Shown here: piece after piece, positions 35,799-44,541 of the stretch
Position numbering within the stretch: the first letter of the stretch is position 1
Layout: every line of letters begins with the position of its first letter
Assembly (NCBI GenBank): GCA_016743945.1
Contig: JADGFI010000018.1
Coordinates: 1 to 64,000 of the forward strand
DNA: 64,000 bases
Source: Desulfobacteraceae bacterium
GTDB taxonomy: Bacteria; Desulfobacterota; Desulfobacteria; Desulfobacterales; Desulfobacteraceae
Direction: 5' to 3'
Notes under the pieces: generated by a model
Databases searched by the model: none
Seen by the model: only the letters and a program-made list of their open reading frames with translations
Told to the model about the DNA's origin: nothing
Position numbers and translations under genes: made by a program

Positions 35799-36329
35799 TT
35801 AAATTCCCGTGACGGTTCTGATCAAGATCATTGCTCTATCAACGGTATGGCGTTTCAGGGACCACCGGGGATATCGTTTGACGGCCAGTTTCGCAATGGC
35901 TTTGGGGAGCAGATAAACCTGGACAATGTCCAAAATTCTGACGGCTGCACAGGCCTGGGGAACATCACCGTTGACGATCATGCGATCCCGTGAATTGGCA
36001 GTGGGAGTGCTTTCTTGAAAAGTAAAGAGGATAAATAGATTTTTCATACTTTTCAGGGTGATTTCAAGATTCACCGGGTGTTTAGATAGATTGTTTCCCA
36101 AATATCGCACCTTTCCCCTGTCATCCTTTCCCACAACCATATAGGGCCCATTGGGAAAGGCACCCAGGGAAAAGGTGTAGCCTATTGGCATGGATTTGAA
36201 TTCTTTTTTGACTTGTTTGTCCACCCGGGCAGCGGCCTGGATGGCTCTTCCCACAAACCAGAGCATGGTGCCAAGGTAAATTCGCTGGAATGGGTTTTTC
36301 CTGGGTTTGATTTCAATGAGTGCTTCCAT
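35799..36329 (-). CDS. Hypothetical protein, possibly SCP2-like
   Basis: A 176-residue protein with no firm assignment. The middle (MPIGYTFSLGAFPNGPYMVV, then EITLKSMKNLFILFTFQES) resembles lipid/sterol-carrier (SCP2-like) proteins encoded beside some AOR genes, but the resemblance is weak. No signal peptide. It is the first gene of the operon behind the palindromic operator, 34 bases from the degenerate ADH gene. A role in delivering a hydrophobic alcohol or aldehyde would fit but is speculation. Confidence 0.55.
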   Translation of the reverse strand: MEALIEIKPRKNPFQRIYLGTMLWFVGRAIQAAARVDKQVKKEFKSMPIGYTFSLGAFPNGPYMVVGKDDRGKVRYLGNNLSKHPVNLEITLKSMKNLFILFTFQESTPTANSRDRMIVNGDVPQACAAVRILDIVQVYLLPKAIAKLAVKRYPRWSLKRHTVDRAMILIRTVTGI

Positions 36330-36387
36330 GGCCCTTCCCCCTTTTTTTTAACGACTATAAATTTTTAGTGACCCTGCTGACCTAAGC

Positions 36388-36421
36388 ATTGTTTAGTCGG
36401 TCAATCAACCGACTAAACAAT
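36388..36421 (-). promoter_or_regulatory. Perfect palindrome, probable TetR operator of the AOR/ADH operon
   Basis: Arms ATTGTTTAGTCGGT (36388-36401) and ACCGACTAAACAAT (36408-36421) are perfect inverted complements around CAATCA. It lies 59 bases before the first gene of the minus-strand operon that ends in tetR. Arm length, symmetry and position are as expected for a TetR-family site. Confidence 0.65.
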
Positions 36422-36530
36422 ATAAAAACTTTAAACACCGACTGTCAAGGGTTTTTCTTAGAATCTTTGAGGCGTGTGGCAACCTTATACGCTTGGCTTA
36501 CATATGACTTACAATGGTCCGAAATAATTC

Positions 36531-36610
36531 AATAGTATAGGAATTTGCATTTAGCCGTTAGCTAACAGCTAATGCCTAAATGCTAAAAGTCCGCGCGTTA
36601 GCGCTAATTT
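36531..36610 (+). repeat. Dispersed palindromic repeat, copy 1
   Basis: An ~80-base element from AATAGTATAGGAA to TAGCGCTAATTTA, with a second copy at 59590-59671. It contains nested inverted repeats: GCATTTAG with CTAAATGC outside and TTAGCT with AGCTAA inside. Nucleotide differences between copies are few and one inner stem change gives a G-U wobble. Confidence 0.75.
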
Positions 36611-36825
36611 AACCATTGCCAAGGTTCTGGCACTGCCATCCGAGTTATAATCCGGGTATGCAGACAGTTTTATCACAAATATTTAATAAATATGTTATAA
36701 AAAAACTTGGATTTTTTGAAACCCACACCTTGACGGAAATGACACTTAAGCAGGCATGAGGGTGGATGCGACCATTTATAAAATAGTGAAGGGTAAATCC
36801 CGGAAAATTTGCGAAAGGAAGGATC

Positions 36826-37599
36826 ATGTTAAAAAAAGAGATTCAAGAGGGTATTGTGATTGCCAGGTTATCCGACAAAAAGACCAATGCCATTACCCTG
36901 GAAACACTGAAGCAGATCAAAGAAATTGTGACTGAGGTAAATGAAAAGGATGACCTGAAGGGGATTATTTTAACAGGGGAGGGTCGTTTTTTTTCAAGCG
37001 GATTCAGTCTGCCCATGTTTTTGGGATTTGAAACACCGGCGGAGGTGATTTCATTTTTCACGGAACAAGAAGAGATTCTTATGGATTTTTTCACCTGCAA
37101 AAAACCTGTGGTCTGCGCCATTAATGGTCATTGTGCCGCCATGGGGATGATACTGGCCATGGCTTCGGACTATCGGATTGTCAAAAACCACCCCAAAATT
37201 AAGCTGGGTATGAGCGAGATCAAGATCGGGTTGGGTCTTTCCATTGCCCAGTCCGGCATCATGCGGTTCGGACTTGATAGCGATAAACGATTCAGGGATG
37301 TCATGTATTTTGGTGATATGGTGGATGTGACAAGGGCCAGGGAAATGGAAATCGTGGATGAGGTAGTTGAAGAAGAAAACCTTATCCTTCGGGCAAAGCA
37401 AATCATTTCTCTGTGGATTGATACCCCCAATCGACCTTTTATCCAAATTAAACATGCCCTTAAAGCAGGTGCGGCGGGACAGATTAACCGATCGCTTAAA
37501 GAAGAAAACTGGCAGGATACTATGGCCCAAACCCTTTTGAGCAAGGATGTTAAAGCGACTCTTGAGTTTGTCCAGGCAGCCATGGAGCCTAAAAAATAG
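36826..37599 (+). CDS. Enoyl-CoA hydratase/isomerase (crotonase) family protein
   Basis: Crotonase fold with oxyanion-hole segments GRFFSSGFSL and NGHCAAMGMILAMASDYRIV. The second catalytic Glu of hydratases is present in KLGMSEIKIGLGL, but the position of the first (in CELAMMCD of classical hydratase) is Ile here. Such one-Glu members are often isomerases, so a delta3-delta2 isomerase or a specialised hydrolase is likelier than a standard hydratase. Monocistronic, bounded by a palindrome-rich promoter region and a terminator. Confidence 0.85.
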   Translation: MLKKEIQEGIVIARLSDKKTNAITLETLKQIKEIVTEVNEKDDLKGIILTGEGRFFSSGFSLPMFLGFETPAEVISFFTEQEEILMDFFTCKKPVVCAINGHCAAMGMILAMASDYRIVKNHPKIKLGMSEIKIGLGLSIAQSGIMRFGLDSDKRFRDVMYFGDMVDVTRAREMEIVDEVVEEENLILRAKQIISLWIDTPNRPFIQIKHALKAGAAGQINRSLKEENWQDTMAQTLLSKDVKATLEFVQAAMEPKK

Positions 37600-37631
37600 A
37601 CCCCCTAGTTGTAAAATTCGGGTGAACGCCG

Positions 37632-37676
37632 GCTGCCCATTGCGCTTTTTTTAAGGGCATGGGCAGCGTTTTTTTT
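37632..37676 (+). terminator. Terminator between the crotonase and GntR genes
   Basis: GCTGCCCAT (37632-37640) pairs with ATGGGCAGC (37659-37667), with a T-run of eight or more after the right arm. An internal T/A tract also gives partial termination on the other strand, useful between these convergent genes. Confidence 0.7.
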
Positions 37677-37677
37677 G

Positions 37678-38334
37678 CTAAAGGTCGGAAAGTCCCAGAA
37701 ATTTAGATCGGATCCGTTTTAAGTGCTTGAGTAAATGCTCTTTTCGGGCCTTGCCCACCTGTTCGGGCGTATTGTTGTGCAAAAGATCCACCAGGTTGGC
37801 TAAATCTTCCTTAATGGCCATGACTTCCTGGTTCCACCCTTTATTGTCCATTTTAATCATATTGAAATACCATAGTCGGAAGGTCAAAGAGTAGAGCCGG
37901 TCAGACATTTCAATTAAAAATGGGTTACCGGCTGCTTCATGGAAAAGATGTTTGATCTCCATATCCAGGGCTGCCAGGGTGCGGGGGTCTTTGTTGTCAA
38001 ATTGCTGTTCACAGGTGATTAAACACGCATCCAGTCGATTAAAATGCAGTTTTGTAAACCGTTCTGCCGCCATGGTTCCGATGACAGCCTCCAGCTCGAG
38101 TCGTGCCTGGAACACGTTGGTAATGGTGTTTAGTTCCAGCTCCATCACCTGGATACCGGTGCGGGGCAGGATTTTGACCAGGTGCTCCCATTCAAGGCGG
38201 GACAGCACCGTACGAAGTGGTGTACGGCTTACGCCGAATTCTTTTGCCAGGATCTGCTCCTTGAGTATCTGGCCGGGGTCATATTCAAGATAGATGATTC
38301 GGTCGCGCAGGGTGTTATATATTTCTTTGTTCAT
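37678..38334 (-). CDS. GntR-family regulator with FCD-type effector domain
   Basis: Winged-helix N-terminus (YDPGQILKEQILAKEFGVSRTPLRTVLSRLEWEHLV split over residues 19-55, with the GVSRTPLR core) and an all-helical FCD effector domain (ARLELEAVIGTMAAERF and the MEIKHLFHEAAGNPFL histidine). It is divergent from the FAD-dependent oxidase at 38550, with GGTATACC-like boxes in between, so it probably controls that gene and itself. Effector unknown; an amino acid or amine would fit. Confidence 0.9.
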   Translation of the reverse strand: MNKEIYNTLRDRIIYLEYDPGQILKEQILAKEFGVSRTPLRTVLSRLEWEHLVKILPRTGIQVMELELNTITNVFQARLELEAVIGTMAAERFTKLHFNRLDACLITCEQQFDNKDPRTLAALDMEIKHLFHEAAGNPFLIEMSDRLYSLTFRLWYFNMIKMDNKGWNQEVMAIKEDLANLVDLLHNNTPEQVGKARKEHLLKHLKRIRSKFLGLSDL

Positions 38335-38387
38335 AATTAAAGGTGAAACGGTGTAGTAAATTAGGAGATAAATTAAAATATTTTCTA

Positions 38388-38510
38388 TAGTATACCTTAA
38401 TAATATATGGGGGATTTTTTTGCAAGGTATACAGCTAAAACATTGTTTGGGAAAGGAGTGCGACTATGGAATTTTATGTTGACAATAAGAATTTCTTTGG
38501 TATACCATAA
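38388..38510 (+). promoter_or_regulatory. Three GGTATACC-like boxes between gntR and the oxidase gene
   Basis: Boxes are AGTATACC (38389-38396), AGGTATAC (38425-38432) and TTGGTATACCA (38497-38507), the last a perfect palindrome core. Palindromes of this size between divergent regulator and target genes fit GntR/FCD operators. Confidence 0.5.
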
Positions 38511-38549
38511 AAATATCATAGAAAAGAAATGTATATGTCTGGAGGAAAA

Positions 38550-39830
38550 ATGGAATATTCAAATATCAGTCACGGACTTTGGGCCGCCAGTGCAACGGGA
38601 AAACCGGAATTAACCGCACTTGACGGGGAACACAAAACAGAGGTGGCCATCATCGGCGGCGGATACACCGGGCTTTCTGCTGCCCTGCACCTGTCCCTTG
38701 CAGGAAAATCCTCCATCCTGCTTGAGGCCAATGATGTTGGCTTTGGCGGTGCCGGCCGGAATGTGGGGCTTGTGAACGCAGGTCTTTGGCTCATGCCCGA
38801 AGATGTGATTTCCCTGGTGGGTTCGGAACATGGACAGGCCTTGATTGATGGACTGGGGGCTTCTCCTGACCTGGTTTACGGGCTCATTGATCGCTACAAG
38901 ATTCAGTGTGAAGCATGGCGGCACGGCACCCTCCACTGTGCGGATTCCAAGGCCGGGTATAAGGCCCTTCAACAGCGGGAAAAACAATGGAAGACACAGG
39001 GGGCACCGGTCAGGCTTTTGGAGCGGGATGAAGCGGCGCAAAAATTGGGAACCAAGGCATATCTGGGTGCCTTGCTGGACAACCGGGCCGGCACCATTCA
39101 GCCCCTGGCCTATGCCTATGGCCTGGCCAGGGCTGCCCTGGCAGAAGGGGCAAGCCTATACAATCAATCCCCGGTCACCTCCCTGGAAAGAGAATGGGAA
39201 TACTGGCGGTTGACAACGCCCAATGGATCCGTCCTTGCCAAATCCGTCATCATTGCGGTCCAGGGATATCCGGAAGCTGCCTTTAAAGATCAGGTTCGAA
39301 ATATCGTGCCCTTTAATTATTTTCAGTTTGCCACAAAACCCCTTGACAAAGAGGTGTTAAAAACCGTTCTGCCTGGACAAAATGGCGCCTGGGACACCAA
39401 CCTGATCCTTTCTTCCTATCGTCTGGATGCCATGGGGCGTTTAATCATCGGAAGCGTCGGGAATATTGAAAACGTTGCCATGGGGGTCAACAAAGCCTGG
39501 GCCGAAAGAAGTATTAAAAAGGTGTTCCCCCAGATCGGGGAGGTGGAATTTGAACACGCCTGGTACGGAAGGATCGCCATGACCACCAACCATATTCCCC
39601 GTTTTCATGTCATGGGAGAGAACCTGGCCATGGTCACCTGCTACAATGGCAGGGGAATCGGTCCGGGTACGGTGTTTGGAAAACTGCTGGCCCAATATAT
39701 GATGGGAGGCTCCTCCAAGGATATTCCGTTGCCGGTATCACAGATAGCCCCTGTTTCCATGCGGGCTTTACGGGGACTTTTTTACGAGGCAGGTTCCCGC
39801 CTGTACCATTTGGCCCAACGTCGGATTTAA
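38550..39830 (+). CDS. FAD-dependent amine/amino-acid oxidoreductase (DAO family)
   Basis: A DAO-type flavoenzyme similar in layout to gamma-glutamylputrescine oxidase. FAD loop VAIIGGGYTGLSAALHLSLAG near residues 33-53, then GAGRNVGLVNAG and a C-terminal VTCYNGRGIGPGTVFG for FAD. Start ATG 38550 has GGAGG 6 bases upstream; an ATG at 38529 does not. Divergent from gntR, probably regulated by it. Substrate (an amine or D-/N-methyl amino acid) not determinable; no puu genes nearby. Whether O2 or another acceptor is used by this apparently anaerobic host is open. Confidence 0.87.
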   Translation: MEYSNISHGLWAASATGKPELTALDGEHKTEVAIIGGGYTGLSAALHLSLAGKSSILLEANDVGFGGAGRNVGLVNAGLWLMPEDVISLVGSEHGQALIDGLGASPDLVYGLIDRYKIQCEAWRHGTLHCADSKAGYKALQQREKQWKTQGAPVRLLERDEAAQKLGTKAYLGALLDNRAGTIQPLAYAYGLARAALAEGASLYNQSPVTSLEREWEYWRLTTPNGSVLAKSVIIAVQGYPEAAFKDQVRNIVPFNYFQFATKPLDKEVLKTVLPGQNGAWDTNLILSSYRLDAMGRLIIGSVGNIENVAMGVNKAWAERSIKKVFPQIGEVEFEHAWYGRIAMTTNHIPRFHVMGENLAMVTCYNGRGIGPGTVFGKLLAQYMMGGSSKDIPLPVSQIAPVSMRALRGLFYEAGSRLYHLAQRRI

Positions 39831-39882
39831 AGCATCACAGCCTGTCCGATTGATTTGGACAAGGCGTGATGAAGGTAACCTC

Positions 39883-41490
39883 CTATTTGATCAGATAAAT
39901 ATCAACCTTGGTTTCCAAACCTTTTATCAAGACAGGAGGGGGATGTTGAATAAGGAGGTTTCGGGTGTGGTCTTCCGGAAGATAGCGTTTTGTCTGAGCA
40001 GAAAGAATGATGCGGGCACCAAGTTCCCGGGTAAGGGTTTGGAGACGGGAAGCCAGGTTTACCGCATCGCCTACCAACAGATAGGAAAGCCTTTCCGGAC
40101 TTCCGATATTGGCCGCCAAAACCTGGCCGGTGTGGATGCCGATGCCGTGGGACAACAGGGGTCTTCCCTGGCGGGCAAAGCGTTGGTTTAGATCATTGAG
40201 TCTTTCTTCCATATCAAGGGCTGTCAAAAAAGCATTGGACGGGTGATCCTTGCAGGAGACAGGCGCTCCGAATACTGCATAGATTTCATCTCCAAGGAAT
40301 TGGAGAATCAGGCCGGACCTGGCTTTTATTGCCGCACTCATTTCTTTAAAATAATCGTTTAAGATCCGGACCATTTCCTTGGGATCATTGGCTTGGGTCA
40401 TGGGCGTAAAGTTTCTCAGGTCTGCAAACAAGATGGTGACGTCTTTGAATTCCCCATCCAGGGGGATCCGTCCGGATATGATTTCATCCCTGACCTCGGG
40501 GGCAACGTATTTTCCAAAGGCATCCCGCAGCAGTTTTTTTTCGGCAAGGCTTTGAATCATTTTGTTTGTGGCATCCCCGAGAATTCCCACCTCATCATTG
40601 GAGACCACGTTGACCCGGGTCTGGTAATTGCCCTTTTTGATTTCCTTCATGGCATCCAATATGCCATTGATGGGGTCGGCAATGGATCGGCTGATCAGTC
40701 GGTTCAAGATTCCTGATCCTAGAAAAAAAAGGATAAAAACCACCAGGGAAAAAATTAAAACTCCCTGGCCATAGGTTTTTGCTGAAACCGTCTCAGCGTT
40801 CACCTGTAAATAGAGGACAAAAAGGGTCAGGACAATGTTGGCAAGGGGAATCAGGCTTCCAATCCGGTAAAATGCCCGGAGGCGTTTTAAAATGGAAAGT
40901 TTAGCGGTCCCCTCCACCAGGGAGAGTTCTCCTGTGGGAAAAAAAAGGGGAATCAAAACTTTTCTGGAATGGGATTCAATCCCGAAAAATAGAATGGCAG
41001 AGGAAACAAATCCCACCATGGTGGACCTAAGGGAAAAGGTGATGGCAGTGGTTAAATCAATTTTATTGATGGCAAAGGCACCGCCAAAAATAACCAGAGG
41101 AATGAAAACCCAGAATACAATATTCACCGGGACCATGATAAAGGGCAGATTGATCAGCCGTTGTTTTGCCTTTTGTTCAAGGGGTGGCGGCAGGGATTGG
41201 TGCCTATCTTTTAGCAATAAGCATTTGGATATGGGGGAAAGGACATGTTTTAGGATCGCCAGGAAAGGAATACAGGCAAAGGCAGCCAGCAGGCAGAGGA
41301 TGGAAAATCTAAAGGCAACAACATGGATCCAAAGAATGTCCCCTCCCTGGCGGATGGCCTGGAGTCGGGCAATAACAAATTCAAGGGGGGTGGCCAGGTT
41401 CAGGATGGCAACGACCAGGATACCCACAATGGTGGCCCCCACCCCGATAAAATAAAATCTTGAAAGCAAGGCTTTGTGGGGCGATATCAT
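39883..41490 (-). CDS. Membrane class III adenylate/guanylate cyclase with HAMP domain
   Basis: The N-terminal ~270 residues contain about six membrane segments (for example FYFIGVGATIVGILVVAIL and VFILFFLGSGILNRLI), then HAMP (ISRSIADPINGILDAMKEIK) and a catalytic domain. Metal-binding aspartates are in ILFADLRNFTPM and FLGDEIYAVFGAP, and the transition-state Asn in GDAVNLASRL. The substrate-specifying Lys before LGD is Gln (LQFLGD), a common bacterial variant. Fifteen bases separate it from the FIST gene, which suggests a sensory unit. Confidence 0.88.
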   Translation of the reverse strand: MISPHKALLSRFYFIGVGATIVGILVVAILNLATPLEFVIARLQAIRQGGDILWIHVVAFRFSILCLLAAFACIPFLAILKHVLSPISKCLLLKDRHQSLPPPLEQKAKQRLINLPFIMVPVNIVFWVFIPLVIFGGAFAINKIDLTTAITFSLRSTMVGFVSSAILFFGIESHSRKVLIPLFFPTGELSLVEGTAKLSILKRLRAFYRIGSLIPLANIVLTLFVLYLQVNAETVSAKTYGQGVLIFSLVVFILFFLGSGILNRLISRSIADPINGILDAMKEIKKGNYQTRVNVVSNDEVGILGDATNKMIQSLAEKKLLRDAFGKYVAPEVRDEIISGRIPLDGEFKDVTILFADLRNFTPMTQANDPKEMVRILNDYFKEMSAAIKARSGLILQFLGDEIYAVFGAPVSCKDHPSNAFLTALDMEERLNDLNQRFARQGRPLLSHGIGIHTGQVLAANIGSPERLSYLLVGDAVNLASRLQTLTRELGARIILSAQTKRYLPEDHTRNLLIQHPPPVLIKGLETKVDIYLIK

Positions 41491-41505
41491 GGGATATTGG
41501 TCACC

Positions 41506-42750
41506 CTATCTATCTTCAATTGTGCACACCACAGCGGTTTTATTATGGAGCTCCACATAACCGCCTTCCATGCTGGAAATTTCGCCAAATGTCAGGGGGC
41601 CTATGGGGGAATGGCTTTTCTCCTGCTGATCCGCTGCAATGACTTTAAATTCAACCTCTTCGAAGTGCTGTCCCAGCTTGTTCACCATTTTTTCCCGGCC
41701 AAAGCAGTCCATGATGATGACGCGTCGGTCCAGTATATGGCCGGGGAAATTTTTCAGGCTTTCGATATAGGCTGACTGGGCAGCTTCTCTTATTTTGTCG
41801 CATTGCTGCTTTGGAGAATTTCCTGGAAGATGCAGGATGCAAACCTTTGTTCCCACCGGGATTTCAGCAGAGAATTGAAGAGATTTGTCTGCCCCCACGG
41901 AGACAGCGGTTCGGTCAATGATTTGCTGTTGTTTGCCCTGTTTCCGGATAATCCCCAAGGGATATTTAATGGCCACCTCTTCAAAAAAAAGAGTGGGGTT
42001 CTTTAACAAGACTTTTTTTTGATTGGCAATGGCTGGATCTTGTTTTGTGATAAAATCCATATAAAAGTCCAATGCCGGTATTTTATTGATTTTTTCAATA
42101 AAGCACCCGTTAACCTCTGAAACTTCACAACTGGAATCTGGCATGGGCTTCCATCCGTGTTCTACCCCAATCCCACTTTTAAGTTTGGTAAAGGCTAACA
42201 CCGCACCATTCTGGATAATTTTTTCAGGGGTGAAAATGGTATAATGGCTGGCCTTGATATCATCCCTTCCTGTAAGGCCTCCCAGAACATTGAGGGGATA
42301 TTTTTTTGTCAGCCAGTTGAGGCTGTTGATAAGGTTCAGGTTTAATTCCCCGAAGCCGTCACCAAATACAAAAAGGGTCTGGAATTTTCGCTGGGTCAGG
42401 GCTGCTTCAATGGGAGCAATCCCTTTTTTAAGGGTTTCTAAAATATGGGGTTCACTGAGATTTTCAAGGATAACAAAATGAACTTCTGACTGGATGCCGA
42501 CAAGAATGCTTCCCTGTTCCATGAGTTTTCCATTGTCAAATATTCCAGGGAATATGCCGCCGAAAATATTGATATTGTTATGGACCGCCTTGTTCAGTAG
42601 TCCATCGAAGTCTGGTTTTATGCTGGACCATCGATCCATACCCCCTTCACTGTGAAATATAAGGATATGCTTGAAACCGTCTGAAATAAGGGAATTAATG
42701 TTTTTTTTAAGGGTTTCAAAATTACCCTGTGCATCTATTTTGATTTTCAT
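41506..42750 (-). CDS. FIST domain sensory protein
   Basis: FIST_N plus FIST_C architecture of ~415 residues: VFGDGFGELNLNLINSLN and NVLGGLTGRDDIKASHYTIF in FIST_N, VNGCFIEKINKIPALDFYMD and GIIRKQGKQQQIIDRT in FIST_C. FIST domains bind small ligands such as amino acids in signal transduction. It lacks its own output domain but is 15 bases upstream of the cyclase, so it may pass its signal to it. ATG 42750 is chosen by a GGGGAAG site; longer frames overlap the VOC gene. Confidence 0.82.
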   Translation of the reverse strand: MKIKIDAQGNFETLKKNINSLISDGFKHILIFHSEGGMDRWSSIKPDFDGLLNKAVHNNINIFGGIFPGIFDNGKLMEQGSILVGIQSEVHFVILENLSEPHILETLKKGIAPIEAALTQRKFQTLFVFGDGFGELNLNLINSLNWLTKKYPLNVLGGLTGRDDIKASHYTIFTPEKIIQNGAVLAFTKLKSGIGVEHGWKPMPDSSCEVSEVNGCFIEKINKIPALDFYMDFITKQDPAIANQKKVLLKNPTLFFEEVAIKYPLGIIRKQGKQQQIIDRTAVSVGADKSLQFSAEIPVGTKVCILHLPGNSPKQQCDKIREAAQSAYIESLKNFPGHILDRRVIIMDCFGREKMVNKLGQHFEEVEFKVIAADQQEKSHSPIGPLTFGEISSMEGGYVELHNKTAVVCTIEDR

Positions 42751-42796
42751 TGTGATTGCTTCCCCTTTGGTATTCAGGGCCGTATTTGGAACGAGG

Positions 42797-43165
42797 CTAT
42801 CGAACCGGTACCACTTCAAGCCAGTATCCGTCGGGATCATTGATAAAATAAATGCCCATTTCCTTGTTTTCGTAACAGATACAATCCATTTCTTTGTGAA
42901 GGGTATATGCGGCATCAAAATCAGGGGTTTTAAAGGCAATGTGGAATTCTTCATCTCCCAGATTATAGGGGATTTGTTGGGATTTGAGCCAGGTGAGTTC
43001 CAGTTTGCCAGCAGCAGTACCGTCTCCTAGAAAAACAATGATATAGCTGCCATCCTCGGCGGTTTTCCGGCGTTTCTCTTTTAGGCCAAGTGCGCGATTA
43101 TAAAAGGCCAGGCTTCGTTCAAGGTCCAGTACGTTGATATTAAAATGGTCAATGGTAAATTTCAT
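42797..43165 (-). CDS. Glyoxalase/VOC family protein (lactoylglutathione-lyase-like)
   Basis: A single VOC module of 122 residues. The four expected metal ligands are visible: His7 (TIDHFNINV), Glu near 77 (KLELTWL), His near 95 (EEFHIAF) and Glu near 117 (YWLEVVP). The layout matches glyoxalase I; it could act on a different thiol adduct in an anaerobe. First gene of the VOC-FIST-cyclase group (46-base gap to FIST). Confidence 0.85.
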   Translation of the reverse strand: MKFTIDHFNINVLDLERSLAFYNRALGLKEKRRKTAEDGSYIIVFLGDGTAAGKLELTWLKSQQIPYNLGDEEFHIAFKTPDFDAAYTLHKEMDCICYENKEMGIYFINDPDGYWLEVVPVR

Positions 43166-43355
43166 TGTTCTTTCCTTGATATAGAGGGTGAAAATGATGG
43201 TTAACCATCGCAGACCCCGGGCTTTGGGTCAAGACAAAAATAGGCGGCTAACCGCTGTAAGTTTTTTCTTGGGAAGTCGTTTGGCCGGGTATACACGGGT
43301 TTAAATAAATATAGTCTTTAGTTTTTATGCGAAATAATATAGAATAATAGGTCGT

Positions 43356-44525
43356 ATGATGATAGGTCATGCCCGTAAACAATATTTTAGGTTGCAGTAC
43401 AAATCGGGCAAATGGTGTGGGTGGATTCGACCATATGAAAAGGGGGGATTAAGGGTTAACACTTCAGATATAAAATCATTGAAATCCCGTTGGAATCAAA
43501 GAGATGCGAAATTTGATGGTACCTGCCGGGACCATATGGTTCATACCCTTAGAACCGATTGTTATCCCGGAAATCGTCAACGACCCTTGAAACTGGATTT
43601 GCGGGGAATCATCCTGGATAACGAAGATTTGTCAGGGCTTGACCTTTCCGGATATAATTTGTCCTTTGCCGAAATGAACCGGGTCAATTTTACCAAAGCC
43701 AATCTTAGTTATGCCATTTTACAGGGGGCAAGCCTTGAAAAAGCCCTTTTGGATGAATGTGAATTTATCGGTGCAGATTTGAGCCATGCCGGTTTAAATG
43801 AATGCAGTGCAAAGATGGCAGGATTTGGCGGGGCCAACCTTTCCCAGGCCAGCATGATTAACGTTGATTTGAGTGATTCGGTATTGAGCCGTTCCAAGCT
43901 GGTGGAAACCGATCTTCGGGCTTCGAACCTGACCCGGGCAAGGCTGTCTGAAGCAGATCTGTCCGGGGCGGTTTTTACCCGGGCGAATTTGGAAAATAGC
44001 GATTTAAAGCACAGCAATGTGGAAAATACCAATTTTGAACTGGCCAATATGCAGGGGTGCCGTCTGCTGGGAATTCGCAATTTTAAGAAGGCAGACTGGA
44101 TCGGGGCGGATATCCGGGGGTTGGATCTTCGGGGGGCATATCTTGTTCGGCGGTATATTGCAGATGAAAATTATTTGTTTGAATTTCAGACCCAAAGCCG
44201 GCTGAATAAATATATTTATTGGATCTGGTGGTTTACCTCGGATTGCGGCAGAAGTATTTTCCGGTGGTTTGTGTGGCTTGTGGCCGCCACCCTGATATTC
44301 GGGTCCATTTATACGGTGGTTGAAATAGATTACGGACCCCACGAAACCTGGTTTTCTCCCATTTATTTTAGTTTTGTGACCCTGACAACGCTTGGGTATG
44401 GGGATGCACTTCCCGTATCCCTGGCTGCCCAGATTTTTGTTTCCCTGCAGGCGATAACCGGATATATGGGGCTTGGGGGATTGTTAAGTATATTGGGAAA
44501 TAAAATGGCACGTCGTGCTGAATAA
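43356..44525 (+). CDS. Pentapeptide-repeat protein fused to a two-helix potassium channel
   Basis: After ~75 N-terminal residues, about 170 residues of A(D/N)LxX pentapeptide repeats (SGLDLSGYNLSFAEMNRVNF onward) form a right-handed beta-helix. The C-terminus has TM1 (FVWLVAATLIFGSIYTVV, near 305-322), a pore loop with the K+ selectivity filter TLTTLGYGD (342-350) and TM2 (about 358-378). It should be a K+ channel with a cytoplasmic pentapeptide helix as sensor or tether. No strong site supports ATG 43356; a later start is possible. The HDOD gene follows 16 bases later. Confidence 0.85.
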   Translation: MMIGHARKQYFRLQYKSGKWCGWIRPYEKGGLRVNTSDIKSLKSRWNQRDAKFDGTCRDHMVHTLRTDCYPGNRQRPLKLDLRGIILDNEDLSGLDLSGYNLSFAEMNRVNFTKANLSYAILQGASLEKALLDECEFIGADLSHAGLNECSAKMAGFGGANLSQASMINVDLSDSVLSRSKLVETDLRASNLTRARLSEADLSGAVFTRANLENSDLKHSNVENTNFELANMQGCRLLGIRNFKKADWIGADIRGLDLRGAYLVRRYIADENYLFEFQTQSRLNKYIYWIWWFTSDCGRSIFRWFVWLVAATLIFGSIYTVVEIDYGPHETWFSPIYFSFVTLTTLGYGDALPVSLAAQIFVSLQAITGYMGLGGLLSILGNKMARRAE

Positions 44526-44541
44526 TCAATTAAGGTGAAAT

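Larger units (their letters stand above)
36330..36825. promoter_or_regulatory. Intergenic region between the TetR operon and the crotonase gene
   Basis: These ~500 bases hold the 36388-36421 palindrome and one copy of the dispersed palindromic repeat at 36531-36610. No additional gene is supported; a 60-codon frame on the minus strand at 36645-36827 has no family features. GAAAGGAAGGATC before 36826 is the ribosome-binding site of the crotonase gene. Confidence 0.5.

Noticed and set aside
36645..36827. 60-codon minus-strand frame before the crotonase gene
   Set aside because: No domain, no ribosome-binding site, and it occupies the promoter region of the crotonase gene.
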